Assembly: GCA_030867875.1 (NCBI GenBank)
Contig: JAOWCC010000019.1
Span: forward strand, 76,412,861-76,476,860
Direction of reading: 5' to 3'
Source of the DNA: Actinernus sp. WN-2022
Taxonomy: Eukaryota; Cnidaria; Anthozoa; Actiniaria; Actinernidae
Length of the DNA: 64,000 nucleotides
Numbering within the stretch: position 1 is the stretch's first letter; each line of letters starts with the position of its first letter. A program made the position numbers and the translations under genes. The notes under the pieces are model-generated. The model was not told the DNA's origin and searched no databases. It saw only the letters and a program-made list of their open reading frames with translations. This document shows positions 44,410 to 55,019 of the stretch, piece after piece.

Positions 44410-45078
44410 TTGAAAGGCCTTATCGATAAGTACGTTAAACGTAAACCAAACAAGAAAAATAACATGCTTTTTACTTGCTTTGTCGATTTTAAAAAAGCAT
44501 TTGATAGTATACCAAGGGAAAAGCTGTTCGAGAAAATAAAACAGGCAGGTATTGAAGGTAAATTTTTCTCACTATTACACTCAATGTATTCCGACGATTA
44601 TTCAGCAGTTAAAATAGATAATGTTATCACAGAAAAGTTTAGATGTTACATTGGAGTCAAACAGGGCTGCATGCTAAGCCCCACCCTCTTTAATCTTTTC
44701 CTCAGTGATCTGCCTCAAGTGTTAGACGAATCAGGAGTAAAGGATCCCATATGTATTGGTGGAACTAATATAAGCAACTTACTCTACGCAGACGACTTAG
44801 TCCTAGTATCTAAGAATAAACATGATTTACAAAGTCTACTGGAAGGCCTTGAAGGGTATTGCGACACTAACCAATTAACTGTTAATATAGAGAAAACAAA
44901 AGCTATTGTTTTTAATAATAACGGAAAACGAATGAACAATTATTGTTTTTATTATAAAAATAACCAATTAGAAAATGTGCGAATGTACAAATATCTCGGA
45001 CTTACTTTCAGCGCATTCGGCAACTTTAATGTGGCAACACAAGAACTTAAAAAATCAGCACTGAAGGCAAATGTTTAA
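44410..45078 (+). pseudogene. LINE ORF2, RT palm with intact YADD
   Basis: MLFTCFVDFKKAFDSIPREK holds the first catalytic aspartate; GVKQGCMLSPTLFNLFLSDL and LLYADDLVLVSKNKHDLQSL hold the other motifs. The YADD codons are at 44785-44796. QLTVNIEKTKAIVF and YKYLGLTFSAFG follow. Catalytic residues are all present. The frame ends at ALKANV through a 1-base shift into the next segment. Confidence 0.9.
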
Positions 45079-45760
45079 ACTAAAAAAAGAAATGGGATCC
45101 CACTTTAGATCTGATATTAAACTGACAATCAAACTCTTCGACACTTTGATAAAACCAATCTTGCTCTATGGAAGCGAAATCTGGGGGACCGATAGCAAAA
45201 GATCCAGATCTAACGAAAATGATCCGATAGAAATAGTGCATACAAAATTTTGCAAGTTACTATTAGGAACCAGCAGAACATCAGTCAATAATGGATGTAG
45301 AGCAGAGCTTGGTAGATATCCTTTGAGATGTGAATTAACATTCAGAAGTATTAACTATTGGACAAAATTGTTAACCAGGGACGAGCCAATGCTTACAAAA
45401 AATATGTCTCTCGACAGTATGCAATCAAGCAACCCAGTTTTTTGGAGTTACAAAATTAAGCGAACCGTACGAAGCCTAGGCTATGGTGATATATGGACAC
45501 TCCAAAATAATACTCCAGATTTTAGGGAATTTCTGAAGAATATAAAGCAACGACTAAAAGACACAGAACTACAAATTTGGTTAAGTGATATATTTAATGA
45601 CCAACGACAGAATCCAAACCAGAGTAACAAACTACGAGTTTATCGAACATTCAAAACGAAGTATGAATTCGAAAACTATTTGGATCTTGTCAGAAACATC
45701 AAACATAGAATTACGTTTACCAAATTCAGTAAGAATAAGCAATCATTGCCTTCAAATTGA
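45071..45760 (+). pseudogene. LINE ORF2, RT thumb and C-terminal region
   Basis: DTLIKPILLYGSEIWG, EIVHTKFCKLLLGTSRTSVN, AELGRYPLRCELTFRSINYW are conserved post-RT motifs of this LINE type. The end (NIKHRITFTKF) passes to another frame for the final domain. Confidence 0.85.
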
Positions 45761-46058
45761 AAAAGGAAGACACCTTAAACCTTATCTAAAACCAGAAGAA
45801 CGAATTTGCCCAACCTGCAAACAAGAAATGGAAGACGAAATTCACTTCCTGCTGAGATGCAAAACTTACCAGACAATCAGGCATGATTTCTTATCCTCCT
45901 TAAAAACTCTAACGAAATTAGATAGCAGAAAAATGACAGAAAAAGAACTATTTTCGGTAATCATTGATCCCCCGAGACAAGTCACAACAGTAGCAGCAAA
46001 ATATGTTTATGATTGTATGGACATGCGATCCACCATAATTTCAGCACAAATAATGTAA
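45740..46058 (+). pseudogene. LINE ORF2, C-terminal Cys/His domain
   Basis: RISNHCLQIEKGRH, ICPTCKQEMEDEIHFLLRCK shows C-x2-C...H-x4-C zinc ligands, a nucleic-acid-binding end of many LINE proteins. AKYVYDCMDMRSTII closes the protein. A related domain occurs at 55.1-55.5 kb. The preceding part of the same frame (45585-45740) is an out-of-register shadow. Confidence 0.85.
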
Positions 46059-46161
46059 GCTAATTTAATGATAACTATATATATATTATATTTTTAAGAT
46101 TACAGAACAATCTATCCGTCATTAACCAACTTTTTAAATTTGTTAGCAGTCATCTGATGTA

Positions 46162-46429
46162 CCAATCAAGGGCGTATCTAGCCTATAGGCCCGTAGGCCT
46201 GGGCCTTCACATTTCACAGCGTACTTGTTTTATTACAAGTGAATGTTTGGCTTGAGGAGCTGTCGAAATACACAAAGCATGACCTGAAAGTGCAGCAGAA
46301 GGCATTTGCGAAAGTCTAAATCTAAACATTTCCCGGGCAAGCATGCTCCCGGACCCCTCAAGAAGCGACCCTTACGGAGCGGTCGTTTGGGCCTACAAAT
46401 TTTAAAAACCTGGCTACGCCACTGCCAAT
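46162..46429 (-). mobile_element. hAT-like MITE in LINE 3' UTR
   Basis: On the minus strand the element starts CAGTGGCGTAGCCAGG and its other end reads CAAGGGCGTATCTAGCC, typical hAT-type termini. CCAAT flanks 46167-46424 on both sides (46162-46166 and 46425-46429), shorter than the usual 8 bp and possibly eroded. Interior non-coding. Confidence 0.75.
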
Positions 46430-46516
46430 GTAGTACAAAGAGCTAATGAATAAAGTCTGTCTGTCTGTAAAATGTAATGAAATTGTTGTTGTTATGCTAA
46501 GCCAATGTTTAGTCTC

Positions 46517-46639
46517 CTGGGCCGGGTTGTTCAAAGCCCGATTAGTGCTAATCCTGGATTAACTCTGCACAGAACCTATTGGTTGTCATGGAATTATCCC
46601 TGGATTAGCACTAATCGGGCTTTGAACAACCCGGCCCAG
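46517..46639. mobile_element. 123-bp hairpin MITE
   Basis: CTGGGCCGGGTTGTTCAAAG and its complement bound arms of about 45 bp, with GATTAGTGCTAATCC also paired, around a short loop containing GTTGTCATGG. Near-perfect arms. Confidence 0.85.
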
Positions 46640-47130
46640 AACACAGGAAATCAGTATTTTAGAGAGCAGTAAAATCTCAAACATTTCGGCTCGGTTCTTT
46701 GGCCCTCGCAATATTTAGACAGTCTGCTTTGTTTCCTTGATACACAGGATGGTATTCTCTAAGCTCATGATCAAAGGCACATCCCCATAGGACAGATAAT
46801 ACATTGGTGTTCAGGAGATTAGTTATGCCAATGCTGATGAGCTCTTTTTCATGTATTTAGTTATAGTTATTTATTTCAGTTTGAGACTACGGATGATATG
46901 ATGCACTAGAATGCAATATGATGCACAAATTAAAGTACCCATCCAGAAAGGAGGCCGGGTACTGAAGGTAGAGATTTCCACAAGAATACATGTATATATA
47001 TATATTTTCTACTAAACAAAGGTAATGTATCATGGAAAATACTATAAATCTAGAAAAAATAATAGTAAATTAAATAGATTACATATATGCAGTATATGCA
47101 GTTTGCATTCTTTCTTGCACATCCATTTTG
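46640..47130. other. Unassigned stretch
   Basis: No gene or element recognised. A short (TA)n run lies near 46990-47000. Confidence 0.35.
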
Positions 47131-47134
47131 TTTG

Positions 47135-47275
47135 TTGGGGGGGGGGGGGGGGGGAGGGGGTGGGTCAATAAAGTTTCGAGCAATTTTATAGGGGGGTCAT
47201 CAAAGTTTTATTTCATTCATAGGGGGGTCATCAAAGTTTTATTTCATTCATAGGGGGGTCATAAAAGTTTTAACA
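47135..47275. repeat. Poly-G tract with TAGGGGGGTCATCAAAG repeats
   Basis: About 17 consecutive G, then three copies of a unit containing TAGGGGGGTCAT(C)AAAGTTTT, two of them 35 bp apart with TATTTCATTCA spacers. Same word as at 43.1 kb. Confidence 0.75.
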
Positions 47276-47359
47276 AGAGAAGCAGATGAAACGCCGACAC
47301 CCCCAAGCCATAAACTGAATGAACACGCCGTAAGTTTTGTTTTTGATTAATAATACACG

Positions 47360-48290
47360 CACACATACATACATAATCTTTATTTATACATGGTTTCTCC
47401 TCATACATATGCTCTTCCTGAGAACTATAGCTACAAAATTCATAAAAATACAAAATCGTATTGATAATAAAAACGGCGACACTATTAATAACAACTATTC
47501 TAAATCATATAATGCGTCTCTGTAAGCTACAAAACTTGTCTGATTCTTAATATTGTTAGAAAAGCTATTCCAGAGAACAGACCCTCTATACTGAAAACTT
47601 AATTTACCGCTTTCGCTGTTTGGTCTAGGCACAAACAGATTACTAGACGAATTTCTCAAGTTATAAGAATGAATATTGTTTGTATTTTCAAACATGTTAG
47701 TCAAGTAGTTTGTAGTGCCCCCGTTTAGTGTTTTATACATTAATATTGCTAATTGTTTCAATTTTCTTTCTTCAAGATTGTCCCAACCCAGCTCATCCAG
47801 CAACTCAGCCGATCGCTTATCGTAATTTGAAAAAGTGACCACTCTGGCGGCTCTGTTTTGGAGCCTTTGGAGTGTGTCAGATATCGCTTTCCCATACTGC
47901 GCTACAATAATCAAAATATGGTAGCACAAGGGAATTATACATTGTAATTTTTAACGCGCCAATTCCTCCCGAAGCTTTCTTAGCAGTTTTATTTATTTGA
48001 TCTTTCCAAGTAAGGGATTGATCTATATTTATATGTCAATTCCCTTTTCAGAGGTGTGTTATCTACTTGAATTTGAAAAGGATAATCCAGGCTTCCTATC
48101 TTATTTTGACTGGCTACTATCGTGTATTTTGTCAGTTTTAACTACATTTAGGCTAAGCTTGTTTTGCTTTTAACCATGTATGTATTTCATGCAAATCATG
48201 ATTCATTTGTTGCTCTAGGACGCTCTTGTTTGCATTAGCAACAGTTAAACTTGTATCATCCGCATACATACGTACACTGGAATTCAGATA
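47360..48290 (-). mobile_element. CR1-like LINE, 3' half, family 1
   Basis: The minus strand encodes TYADDTSLTVANANKSVLEQ near 48205-48270, the RT catalytic motif. After a decayed stretch comes a 144-codon frame (47495-47929) with LQRLQNRAARVVTFSNYD, LLDELGWDNLEERKLKQLAI, NLRNSSSNLFVPRPNSES and FQYRGSVLWNSF. Strong similarity to the 25.8-26.9 kb copy marks the same family. Truncated at 48290. Confidence 0.88.
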
Positions 48291-48299
48291 CAAGCCGGA

Positions 48300-49200
48300 A
48301 GATCATGACCCCAAGATCGACTCTTGGGTATCCCACATTTGATTTTACAACTAGAAGTAATCATAGATTATCAAAGTGCGTTCGACATATTGTTTTGTAT
48401 GAGAACTACGCCTCTCGGGGTTCAATTGTTTTCTCAACATTTGGAATACCACTCCAATTTGTGTTTGAAATAGTACATAGGAGTTAGTTTAGAACACAAT
48501 CAACCCTATTCAGATGTGTATAAACTGCATCCCAGTTTTCATGACCAAGGCTGTCTCCATAATACTGACTGTCATTGATTACACTCCAGTGTAGAACATA
48601 AAATATATGTGTATAAACTACACCTTCAGAGGATTGAAATTATTCTTCAAGGGAGACCAAGGCTGGCTGCAGAATATTGAGTGTCCATTGTTATTGCAGA
48701 ATATTTTCTGATCATATTAGGGTACATAGCAATAAAGACTACTTTAACTTCCCTCGCCCTGTTTTGATATTTAAGTTCCTTGACATATCCAAGTGTGGTT
48801 ATACCCTGAATGCAGTGTTTATTTGTAAAACCACGATGAACTACGATGCACACATGTGTAGTGTTTAAAAAGCTGATCTTTAGAACTCACACTGTAATAT
48901 TCATATCCATATATTTCTCTTCAGGTAGGATTTATAGCATCTTGATCATTTGCAGTTTTGGTATCGGCAAAGCGAACAGCACAATTCAATGCAGCGAACA
49001 AGCCAACAGCATATTTTTCGATCGCAGATTCACTCGGTTTTTACTGGATAGTTCAGCACAAATAAATAATTACTGATGACGGAGTTGAATGTTCAAGGTG
49101 CAAAACAGACCATGTACTACACAGTCACTTTCCTCATACTTTGCTCAATTGTACTTGCGAACCTCTGAAACATCATTGCATTGGATTGTCGGAAAATAAG
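48300..49200. other. Unassigned stretch
   Basis: No convincing gene or repeat. ORFs at 48251-48487 and 48846-49076 lack motifs. GACCAAGGCTGTCTCC at about 48542 and GACCAAGGCTGGCTGC at about 48655 hint at a local duplication. Confidence 0.3.
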
Positions 49201-49213
49201 GCAAGTAACTTAC

Positions 49214-49250
49214 CGATCGCGAGCAAAACTGAAACCATACGAGCGGCCAT
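49214..49250 (-). CDS. Candidate first exon encoding a signal-peptide start
   Basis: On the minus strand ACCAAAATGG gives a good Kozak context at the ATG (A at 49250). The exon reads MAARMVSVLLAI and ends CGATCG at a strong donor, GTAAGT (from 49213 downward). A basic start followed by a hydrophobic run fits the beginning of a secretory signal peptide. The next exon would lie below 49200 and was not identified. It is adjacent to decayed LINE DNA, so it could be a captured or orphan exon. Confidence 0.4.
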
Positions 49251-49299
49251 TTTGGTAAATGCCAGCATCGTGTACGTGTGGTTACCAGTTCTCCGGTCG

Positions 49300-49440
49300 A
49301 GATAATTTATTCTAAAAAGTACAAGCATACATGACGTTCTTTCGCCTGGGCAAGCACAGGTAGCCCACACAGGACCACAGGGAGTCCACTGCAAGATTAG
49401 TATGCGTTCTCCTTCGTCGAACGCAACTATTTGACAGAAC
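49300..49440 (-). repeat. Repeat segment shared with 8.34-8.50 kb
   Basis: Minus-strand order GACGAAGGAGAACGC, CAGTGG, CCTGTGT, AATAAATTATCTCG parallels the plus strand at 8.34-8.50 kb. It abuts LINE sequence at about 49440. It could be part of a solo LTR or another diverged repeat. Confidence 0.35.
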
Positions 49441-50690
49441 ACACGACCCACAGCTGTTTTTTGTTCTCTATCTGTTAAATAGGAAGCAAACCATTTTAGG
49501 CTGACTTCAATGACACCATATAATCTGAGTTTTGCTAATAAAATGGCATGGTCCATGGAAAGCTTCTTTAAGGTCCAAGAAAATTGTTCCATTTAAAAGG
49601 CCCTTATCTATATTTAATTGTGGCATCTAATAAAGCTGTCACTGTGGAATGTAAAGGCCTGAATCCAGACTGTGACCTTGTAAGTAAACCGTGTTCTGTC
49701 AGATAATCATAAAATTGATTAAAAACTATTCTCTCTATGAGAGAATAACATCCGGCAAGACTGTAATAGGTCGATAGTTGTCAAGGATGCATTTCTTATC
49801 GGCCTTATAGATAGGCGACACTTTGGCAATTTTCCAGTCTGCTGGGAAAATACCGGTCTGAAAAGAGAGCGGATTAAATATATGAGTAAGAGACGGAACA
49901 ATTGTCGATCCAGCCTCCTTCAACAGCCTAATAGAGATACCATCTAACCCACATGCTTTATTCGACGGCATAGCCTTTAGCAGTTTATCTACTTCAATAA
50001 TGGAGTTTCTTTAATGCTAAACGAGTGCTCAGTTGGAGTGATATATTCTGAGAACTGCTTCGTTGAGGGTGACAATTGGCCGGGAGGCTAATTTAGGTCC
50101 AACTTCCGTAAAAAGTGGGAATTAATTATTTTTTCTGGAGAGGAATGTCTTTTTTATTATTATTATATATAATATTGTTAATGTGTACTGTGTTTTGACC
50201 ACTTCCCAATAGAGTGTTAATTCCCCTCCGTGTCTGCTTAATACTCTTGAAATTTTCTTTGAAGTAGGCATTATAATATTCAACTTTAGCTGACTTAATA
50301 CTATGGTTGACACTGTTTTTCAGTTGTTTGTATCAGTCATTCCAGCTCTCTGGGGTATTAACTATGCTTGTTATTTTCTTAGCCTTGTTCGGTAAAAACT
50401 TTTGATTTTTCAGTTCTGATGTCAACCAAGGGGCTGCCCGGGCTCGCACCCTTTTCCGTCTTAAAGGGGTGTGGTGGTTACATACATAGTCTAAATCTGT
50501 TGCAATCAAAATTCTTGTCTCAATTATATTCGGGTTATGCCTCAAAGAAGACATTTTTCTTATAGCATATATCAAGTTTGTGATCGCTAATTCCTATCTC
50601 TGAAACTCCACACTGGGAAAATTTTGGGGCTTCGTTTGTTAGGAAAAGATCTATTGTGCTTGATTTATAAAATAGTTCAAACAAGCAGTT
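49440..50690 (-). mobile_element. LINE fragment, endonuclease end to RT palm
   Basis: Minus strand in order: SSTIDLFLTNEAPKFSQCGV and GISDHKL (endonuclease end, 50535-50720), NHHTPLRRKRVRARAAPWLT (linker, about 50420-50490), then MPSNKACGLDGISIRLLKEA, TGIFPADWKIAKVSPIYKAD, YRPITVLP (RT fingers, 49735-49971) and HAILLAKLRLYGVIEVSLKW, FASYLTDREQ (RT palm start, about 49470-49560). Frameshifts separate the parts. Truncated at both ends. Same family as the LINE split by the satellite. Confidence 0.88.
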
Positions 50691-50699
50691 CAAAACTAG

Positions 50700-51300
50700 C
50701 AATATATGAAAATATGGCAAACAAAATATAGGAAAATATGGCCTTTAAATACACTCACAAGTTTTTGAAGATGGCCTTGCTGGACAAGCCAGTCAATCAC
50801 AAAATCCTTGCTTTTGCCAATAAATGCACTTTCATTTATAATGTTTGCTGTAAGTACGTAGTTCCGAGTTGACAACGAGGGAAACTGCGAGGCTAGTTTA
50901 ATTTCTTTCCAAGAATTATTTTCGGTAGTATAAAGTGCCCTTAGCTACCATATACTGTCACGGCGTAGGATATTAGAGCTTTTAAAAAACACCAGACGTT
51001 TTTCACAACATAGACAATACTCAGAGAGAAGATTGGATTGAAAATGGTGCTAAAATCGTAGTTCGGACACATTTCTGGTCAATATCAGCCTACGCACATG
51101 ACAACATCAAATAATGCGCCAAAACAAAAGGAACATTTGACTTCCGGTTGCCAGCAGTGACTTTATAAACGTCTTTTGCTTATGCTGCCTAATGCCCGAC
51201 CCCCGGGCCGATATAAAGTTACAAATGCCCCACTTCCGAGATTTCAAATTATGTAACCCCCTCATTACCCCTCTCTCCACCAACTACTCTTCAGGCAAGT
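50700..51300. other. Unassigned stretch
   Basis: No gene recognised. Some C-rich text near 51190-51290 (GCCCGACCCCCGGGCC) is low complexity. Confidence 0.35.
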
Positions 51301-51422
51301 TATATTAACTTCGAGTGGACAAGTCGTCCCATTCAAGGAATTTTAGAAGAGGCCTGGAACTAGTATCGAAAGCCGATTTTGTTATAATTCTGGCGACGCG
51401 ATTTTGAAGCTTTTGTAATTTT

Positions 51423-51454
<32 letters not shown>

Positions 51455-51961
51455 CCATTACTCGACTCCATCAATATAAATGACGATTCTTTCAAGTTTG
51501 TCAGCGGTCATAGGAAATAAATATGTAAATAATTAATTAAAGTTTTGGCTAAGTTGGTTGTTCAGACCATACCATACTGGACTGCAGTAGTCTGTCGAAA
51601 TACGGTTCTATTAATGACTTGTAAATTTTCACTGCAGTATTGTGCGAAATGAATGGTCTGATCATTTTGAGGGCGCCAATGCCAGACGATATTGTTTTTG
51701 ATATCTCGTTAATATGCTTGTTCCAAGATAATTTATTGTCGATAAATACGCCCAACGATTTCGTGTCATTCACTTTCACGATCTCTTTTCTATCGATTTT
51801 TATGTCGATTACACAATTATCAGCTGTGGCCTTCAATCTCTGTCTGGAGCCAATAATCACAAACTCAGTCTTAGTAACGGTGAGACTGAGTTTATTTGCT
51901 CTTAGCCATCTATTTAAATTAGACAATTCTGTGTTAATTTCGGATTCAAGATCAACTACGT

Positions 51962-52854
51962 TGGGAGGAGGGTCTCAATGGGGTTAACCGTTAGCCGTAA
52001 ATCGGCAAAAAAACTAGTCGTTAGGCGTAAAAATTACATAATTTTAACCGTTAGTCGTAAAAAATTTTTACCGTAAACTGAAATATTCTAACATGGCCTA
52101 TGAGACCTGACTGCTGTGTCTTGTTGTGCGTTTCTGTCTCCCGTGGCTGATGCGGCTACACACGGCAGTTGTCAATAGTCTCAATAAGCCGCTTTGTGAT
52201 TTTGTGCGCGTCCTGTCGGTAACACACCAACGCATCCTCGCTCTACAATTACCAATAATCAGTAAATGGCAAACACGCTTGAAATACCGATTATTGGTAA
52301 TACTACGACAAATCCTAACCCGAACCATAAACCGAACCCTAACCATCGGACGAGTTCGCGGGTAGACGACGGATTCTCACTCACCTAGAGCTAGGGTTCA
52401 CAGGTAAACAAGAAAGGAAGGTAAACGAGAGAAATTTTTTTTTGAGCCCTCCTACTCGGGCTTGAACTCGTAATCGTTTGCGTGTTGTGCTTGGCAGTGC
52501 AGGCGTCACGACCACTACACTAAGCGCGTCTACCGCCGTTCGGATTTGGACAATTGTTTATCTTTATCCTTGACTGGTTTTAAGAATGTCATTGTTTAAT
52601 TTGTGTTCCAGAATTAGCGATTATTGATAATTGAAGAGCAAAAGCCAATTACTGATTATTGGTAATTCATCCTCAGGCTACTACTCGGTCAGTTTCCCAT
52701 CATGCAAAGTGGTTTTTCTAGCGCATTTTCAAAATGGCGGACTCTTAGAAGACTGTTAACCGTAACGGGAAAAAAACTAACCGTTAGTCGTAAAAAAGCC
52801 AAAATTTTAACCGTTAACCGTAAAAGCCACCACCCCATTGAGACCCTCTGGGAG
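51962..52854. mobile_element. 881-bp element with GAGGGTCTC ends and subterminal CCGTTAGTCGTAAA repeats
   Basis: GAGGGTCTCAATGGGG at 51968 is mirrored by CCCCATTGAGACCCTC ending at 52848. TGGGAG flanks both sides (51962-51967, 52849-52854). Multiple TTAACCGTTAGTCGTAAA words lie near both ends in inverted orientation. The interior contains a SINE-like repeat (about 52440-52660). No transposase. Its ends and subterminal repeats parallel the smaller element at 29.42 kb. Confidence 0.88.
52440..52660 (-). repeat. SINE-like repeat with tRNA-like promoter, copy 2
   Basis: About 190 bp shared with 1636-1830, including the A- and B-box-like words (CCACTACACTAAGCGCGTC and GGCTTGAACTCG on the plus strand). 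An A9 run on the minus strand follows the head (about 52434-52442), as in a retroposed tail. It is nested in the 881-bp element. Confidence 0.65.
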
Positions 52855-52935
52855 TAGTCTCCCTCGCAGCCGTTCTTAGTGTCGGGCTTCCTGTCCCCAG
52901 ACACTAAGAACGGCTGCGAGGGACTACGTTGGGAG
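52855..52935. mobile_element. 72-bp hairpin MITE with 9-bp target duplication
   Basis: Element 52855-52926 consists of arms CCCTCGCAGCCGTTCTTAGT... and complement around a 16-bp loop, with TAGTC-type tips. CGTTGGGAG follows it (52927-52935) and precedes the younger 881-bp insertion (51959-51967), so the 9-bp duplication was itself the target of the second element. Mutator-like by duplication length. Confidence 0.82.
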
Positions 52936-53216
52936 CTGAGATGCTAATATTCGTGTCATCGGCAATCATTCTAGGGTAGGCTTTGTTTAAACAATTAGGT
53001 AAGTCATTCAGGTATACCAGTAACAAAAGCGGGCCAATGTTCGAGCCTGTGGCACTCCACAGGTTATTAAACTTTCACTGGAGGTCTGACCATTGACCTT
53101 GCACTTTTGGACCCGGTTTACTACTTTTCCACTCCATAATAACTCAATTTGCGCAAAATTATTTCGTGGTCAATCGTATCAAACGCCCTTTTTAGGTCAA
53201 TGAAAATTGACCATTT

Positions 53217-53980
53217 AAAAGGCCAATACGGTTGAATGTTGATCGGCGGGAAGGGCCCTGGGTATGTTACGAGGTTGGCTTACATGGCTTGCTGCAGTCG
53301 CTGGCTCGCATTTTGTCCAGACTCAATTTCTTTAAACACGTGAAGGAGTGTTGAGACATAATTCAAACCTCTCTATTTCGTGAGCAAAACATCGTATTGA
53401 CCTGAAATTTCGTCTGAAAACATCACGGACATCTACAAAATGTTAAAGAAACAGCTTTATCGAATATACATATTGTTCAAGTACTGTCGCGAACAGGTGT
53501 TTACGGGATTATGTGATCGAACACTTTTTCCCCTATTAACTCCCGTCACTAATTTTGATGTTTTTAAAGTGAGCTTCGAGCCAATAAATTATATTCTTAA
53601 TGCCAAAGTACTCCTGAATTTAAGCCAAGTATTAAAAGTTCAGCCTGCCTCTCGATCTTGTTGTTCATTTACTGATACTTATTTTAATGTATTGATAAAA
53701 GCGCTTGTGCCCTAAAGAGAATACTCTGTGTTCAATTCATTAACTGGAAATTATCACGGAATCTCTTCAAATTCTTAACAATACAACCCGCTGAGTACAT
53801 GAATGAAACTCAAAAAGTGAATTTCAAGTCACTCGTCAAAAAATTTCATTGTACATTTTACCGCGGTGTCTACGAGAAATTGACAGCAAATAGGAGACAT
53901 AATATGAGGCCTGGGTAACCGCCGTATTTCTTGCACAATTTTTACGTCATCAAAACTATTGCGCAATATAAGTGCGGAAA
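53217..53980. other. Unassigned stretch with one ATG-started ORF
   Basis: The ORF at 53440-53715 (91 aa) starts with ATG in an acceptable context (CAAAATGTT), reads MLKKQLYRIYILFKYCREQV and ends LIKALVP. No motif recognised and no splice or promoter signal is clear. Confidence 0.25.
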
Positions 53981-54083
53981 GTGGGCGTCGCGACAACTTA
54001 AAAAATGGCGCGAAAATATTGGTCGTCAAAACCCGGCAAAATATTTTCGCGCCATTTATTTAGTTGTCGCGCGCCCGCGCCCA
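53981..54083. repeat. GC-rich hairpin
   Basis: GTGGGCGTCGCGACAACT and AAAATGGCGCGAAAATATT are mirrored, with small indels, by AATATTTTCGCGCCATTT and AGTTGTCGCGCGCCC..CCAC. Arms of about 40 bp, loop about 18 bp. Confidence 0.75.
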
Positions 54084-54117
54084 CTTTGCTTCAAGCCATA
54101 GAAACTGAGAGCGAGTA

Positions 54118-54478
54118 GTCTAATTGTTTTAGTAGAAACCAACTAGTAGTTCAATCTTAAACTGAAGCAAGATTTTTTTTAACATTTTGACGACTTCGCA
54201 GCCATTCATTTTGCTTTTGAAAACCGTTTTTTCCCGCTACTCACTATCTATCACTTCGCTACTCACTATCTATCACATATTAGTATAAACCAACTAGTGG
54301 ACTATTACAAATCCTGCATTCTGATTGGCTACCCTACTATAGGTCTATTTGTGATAGCCCATGGTAGAGAAAAACCGCAAGCATTTTCACGAAATAATAA
54401 CATTTTTTCAACTTCAATTTGTTTCTTTCTTTTATTTTCTACTCTCCGACTAGTTAGTTTATACTAAAACAATTAGAC
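54118..54478. mobile_element. MITE with GTCTAATTGTTTTAGTA termini
   Basis: GTCTAATTGTTTTAGTA at 54118 and its complement ending at 54478, with AACTAGT next to each. Inside, TCACTATCTATCAC is tandemly repeated (about 54240-54275) and a CCAATCAGAA-type word lies near 54320. Non-coding. Confidence 0.7.
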
Positions 54479-54483
54479 CTCTC

Positions 54484-54557
54484 GCCCTCATAGGCTACGA
54501 GTTAAATAGCCCATTCGGCTGCGCCTCGTGGGCTATTGACTCGTAGCCCATGAGGGC
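54484..54557. repeat. 74-bp hairpin
   Basis: GCCCTCATAGGCTACGAG and AATAGCCCA are mirrored by TGGGCTATT and CTCGTAGCCCATGAGGGC around a loop with GGCTGCGCC. It directly follows the 54.1-kb MITE and shares its outer GTCTAATTG word at 54561. Confidence 0.75.
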
Positions 54558-54642
54558 TGCGGGTCTAATTGTTAAATAGATAGTGAGTAGCTTAGCCAAT
54601 CAGATTGCAGAATTGGTGATAGAACGCTAGTTTTTTTTTTTA

Positions 54643-54779
54643 TCTGCATGTCTTAATATTGACGATGATTTTCGACATAACATGGCAAAAATAGCTATGG
54701 ATAACGCCTCGTGGATCGACAGCTATCATGCAGTGACCATGTTATGACGAGAATCATCGTTAATATTAGGACATGCAGA
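54643..54779. repeat. Hairpin with about 45-bp arms
   Basis: TCTGCATGTCTTAATATTGA and its near complement ending ACATGCAGA, with CATAACATGG/CCATGTTATG paired further in. Scattered mismatches. Loop about 45 bp. Confidence 0.75.
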
Positions 54780-55019
54780 CACAAAAAAACTAAATATGTT
54801 CCAGCCATTTATACCCAGGCCGAATCTTATCTGCGGGCTTCTGACTAACCGGTGCTATGAGCTGTACCATAGACAGCACGTCCACGCATGAAATGACATG
54901 AATGCTCTATAAACATGGCATATAGACCAATTCTAGGTTATGATAGAAAATAGCACGACTAAGGGCCTAGGGCTATGAGTGAAAAACATGACCTGGACTT
55001 TGGATTTGTCAAAGACAAA

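Larger units (their letters stand above)
43210..46500 (+). mobile_element. Nearly full-length non-LTR retrotransposon, frameshifted
   Basis: The plus strand carries the endonuclease C-terminus (VDYVIANTNIIP, DISDHCQISFGMKL with the SDH active-site motif), linker, complete RT palm with YADD, thumb, and a C-terminal Cys/His domain. At least five frameshifts divide it. The 3' region ends in AATAAAG plus (TCTG)n at about 46450-46470. A 258-bp hAT-like element sits in its 3' UTR. The 5' endonuclease part is missing. The clade is Jockey/I/Tx1-like and not assigned. Confidence 0.9.
51310..53216 (-). mobile_element. LINE RT fragment split by nested MITEs
   Basis: Minus strand: FIDLKRAFDTIDHEIILRKL (first catalytic motif, about 53150-53215), CGVPQ, then MIADDTNISISAPN (ADD motif, about 52935-52975). 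A 0.97-kb insertion interrupts. MSNLNRWLRANKLSLTVTKT, SLGVFIDNKLSWNKHINEIS and MIRPFISHNTAVKIYKSLIE (51549-51926) follow, then a decayed LQKLQNR.ARI segment with a (GATA)n run at 51420-51455. Frameshifts throughout. Confidence 0.88.
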
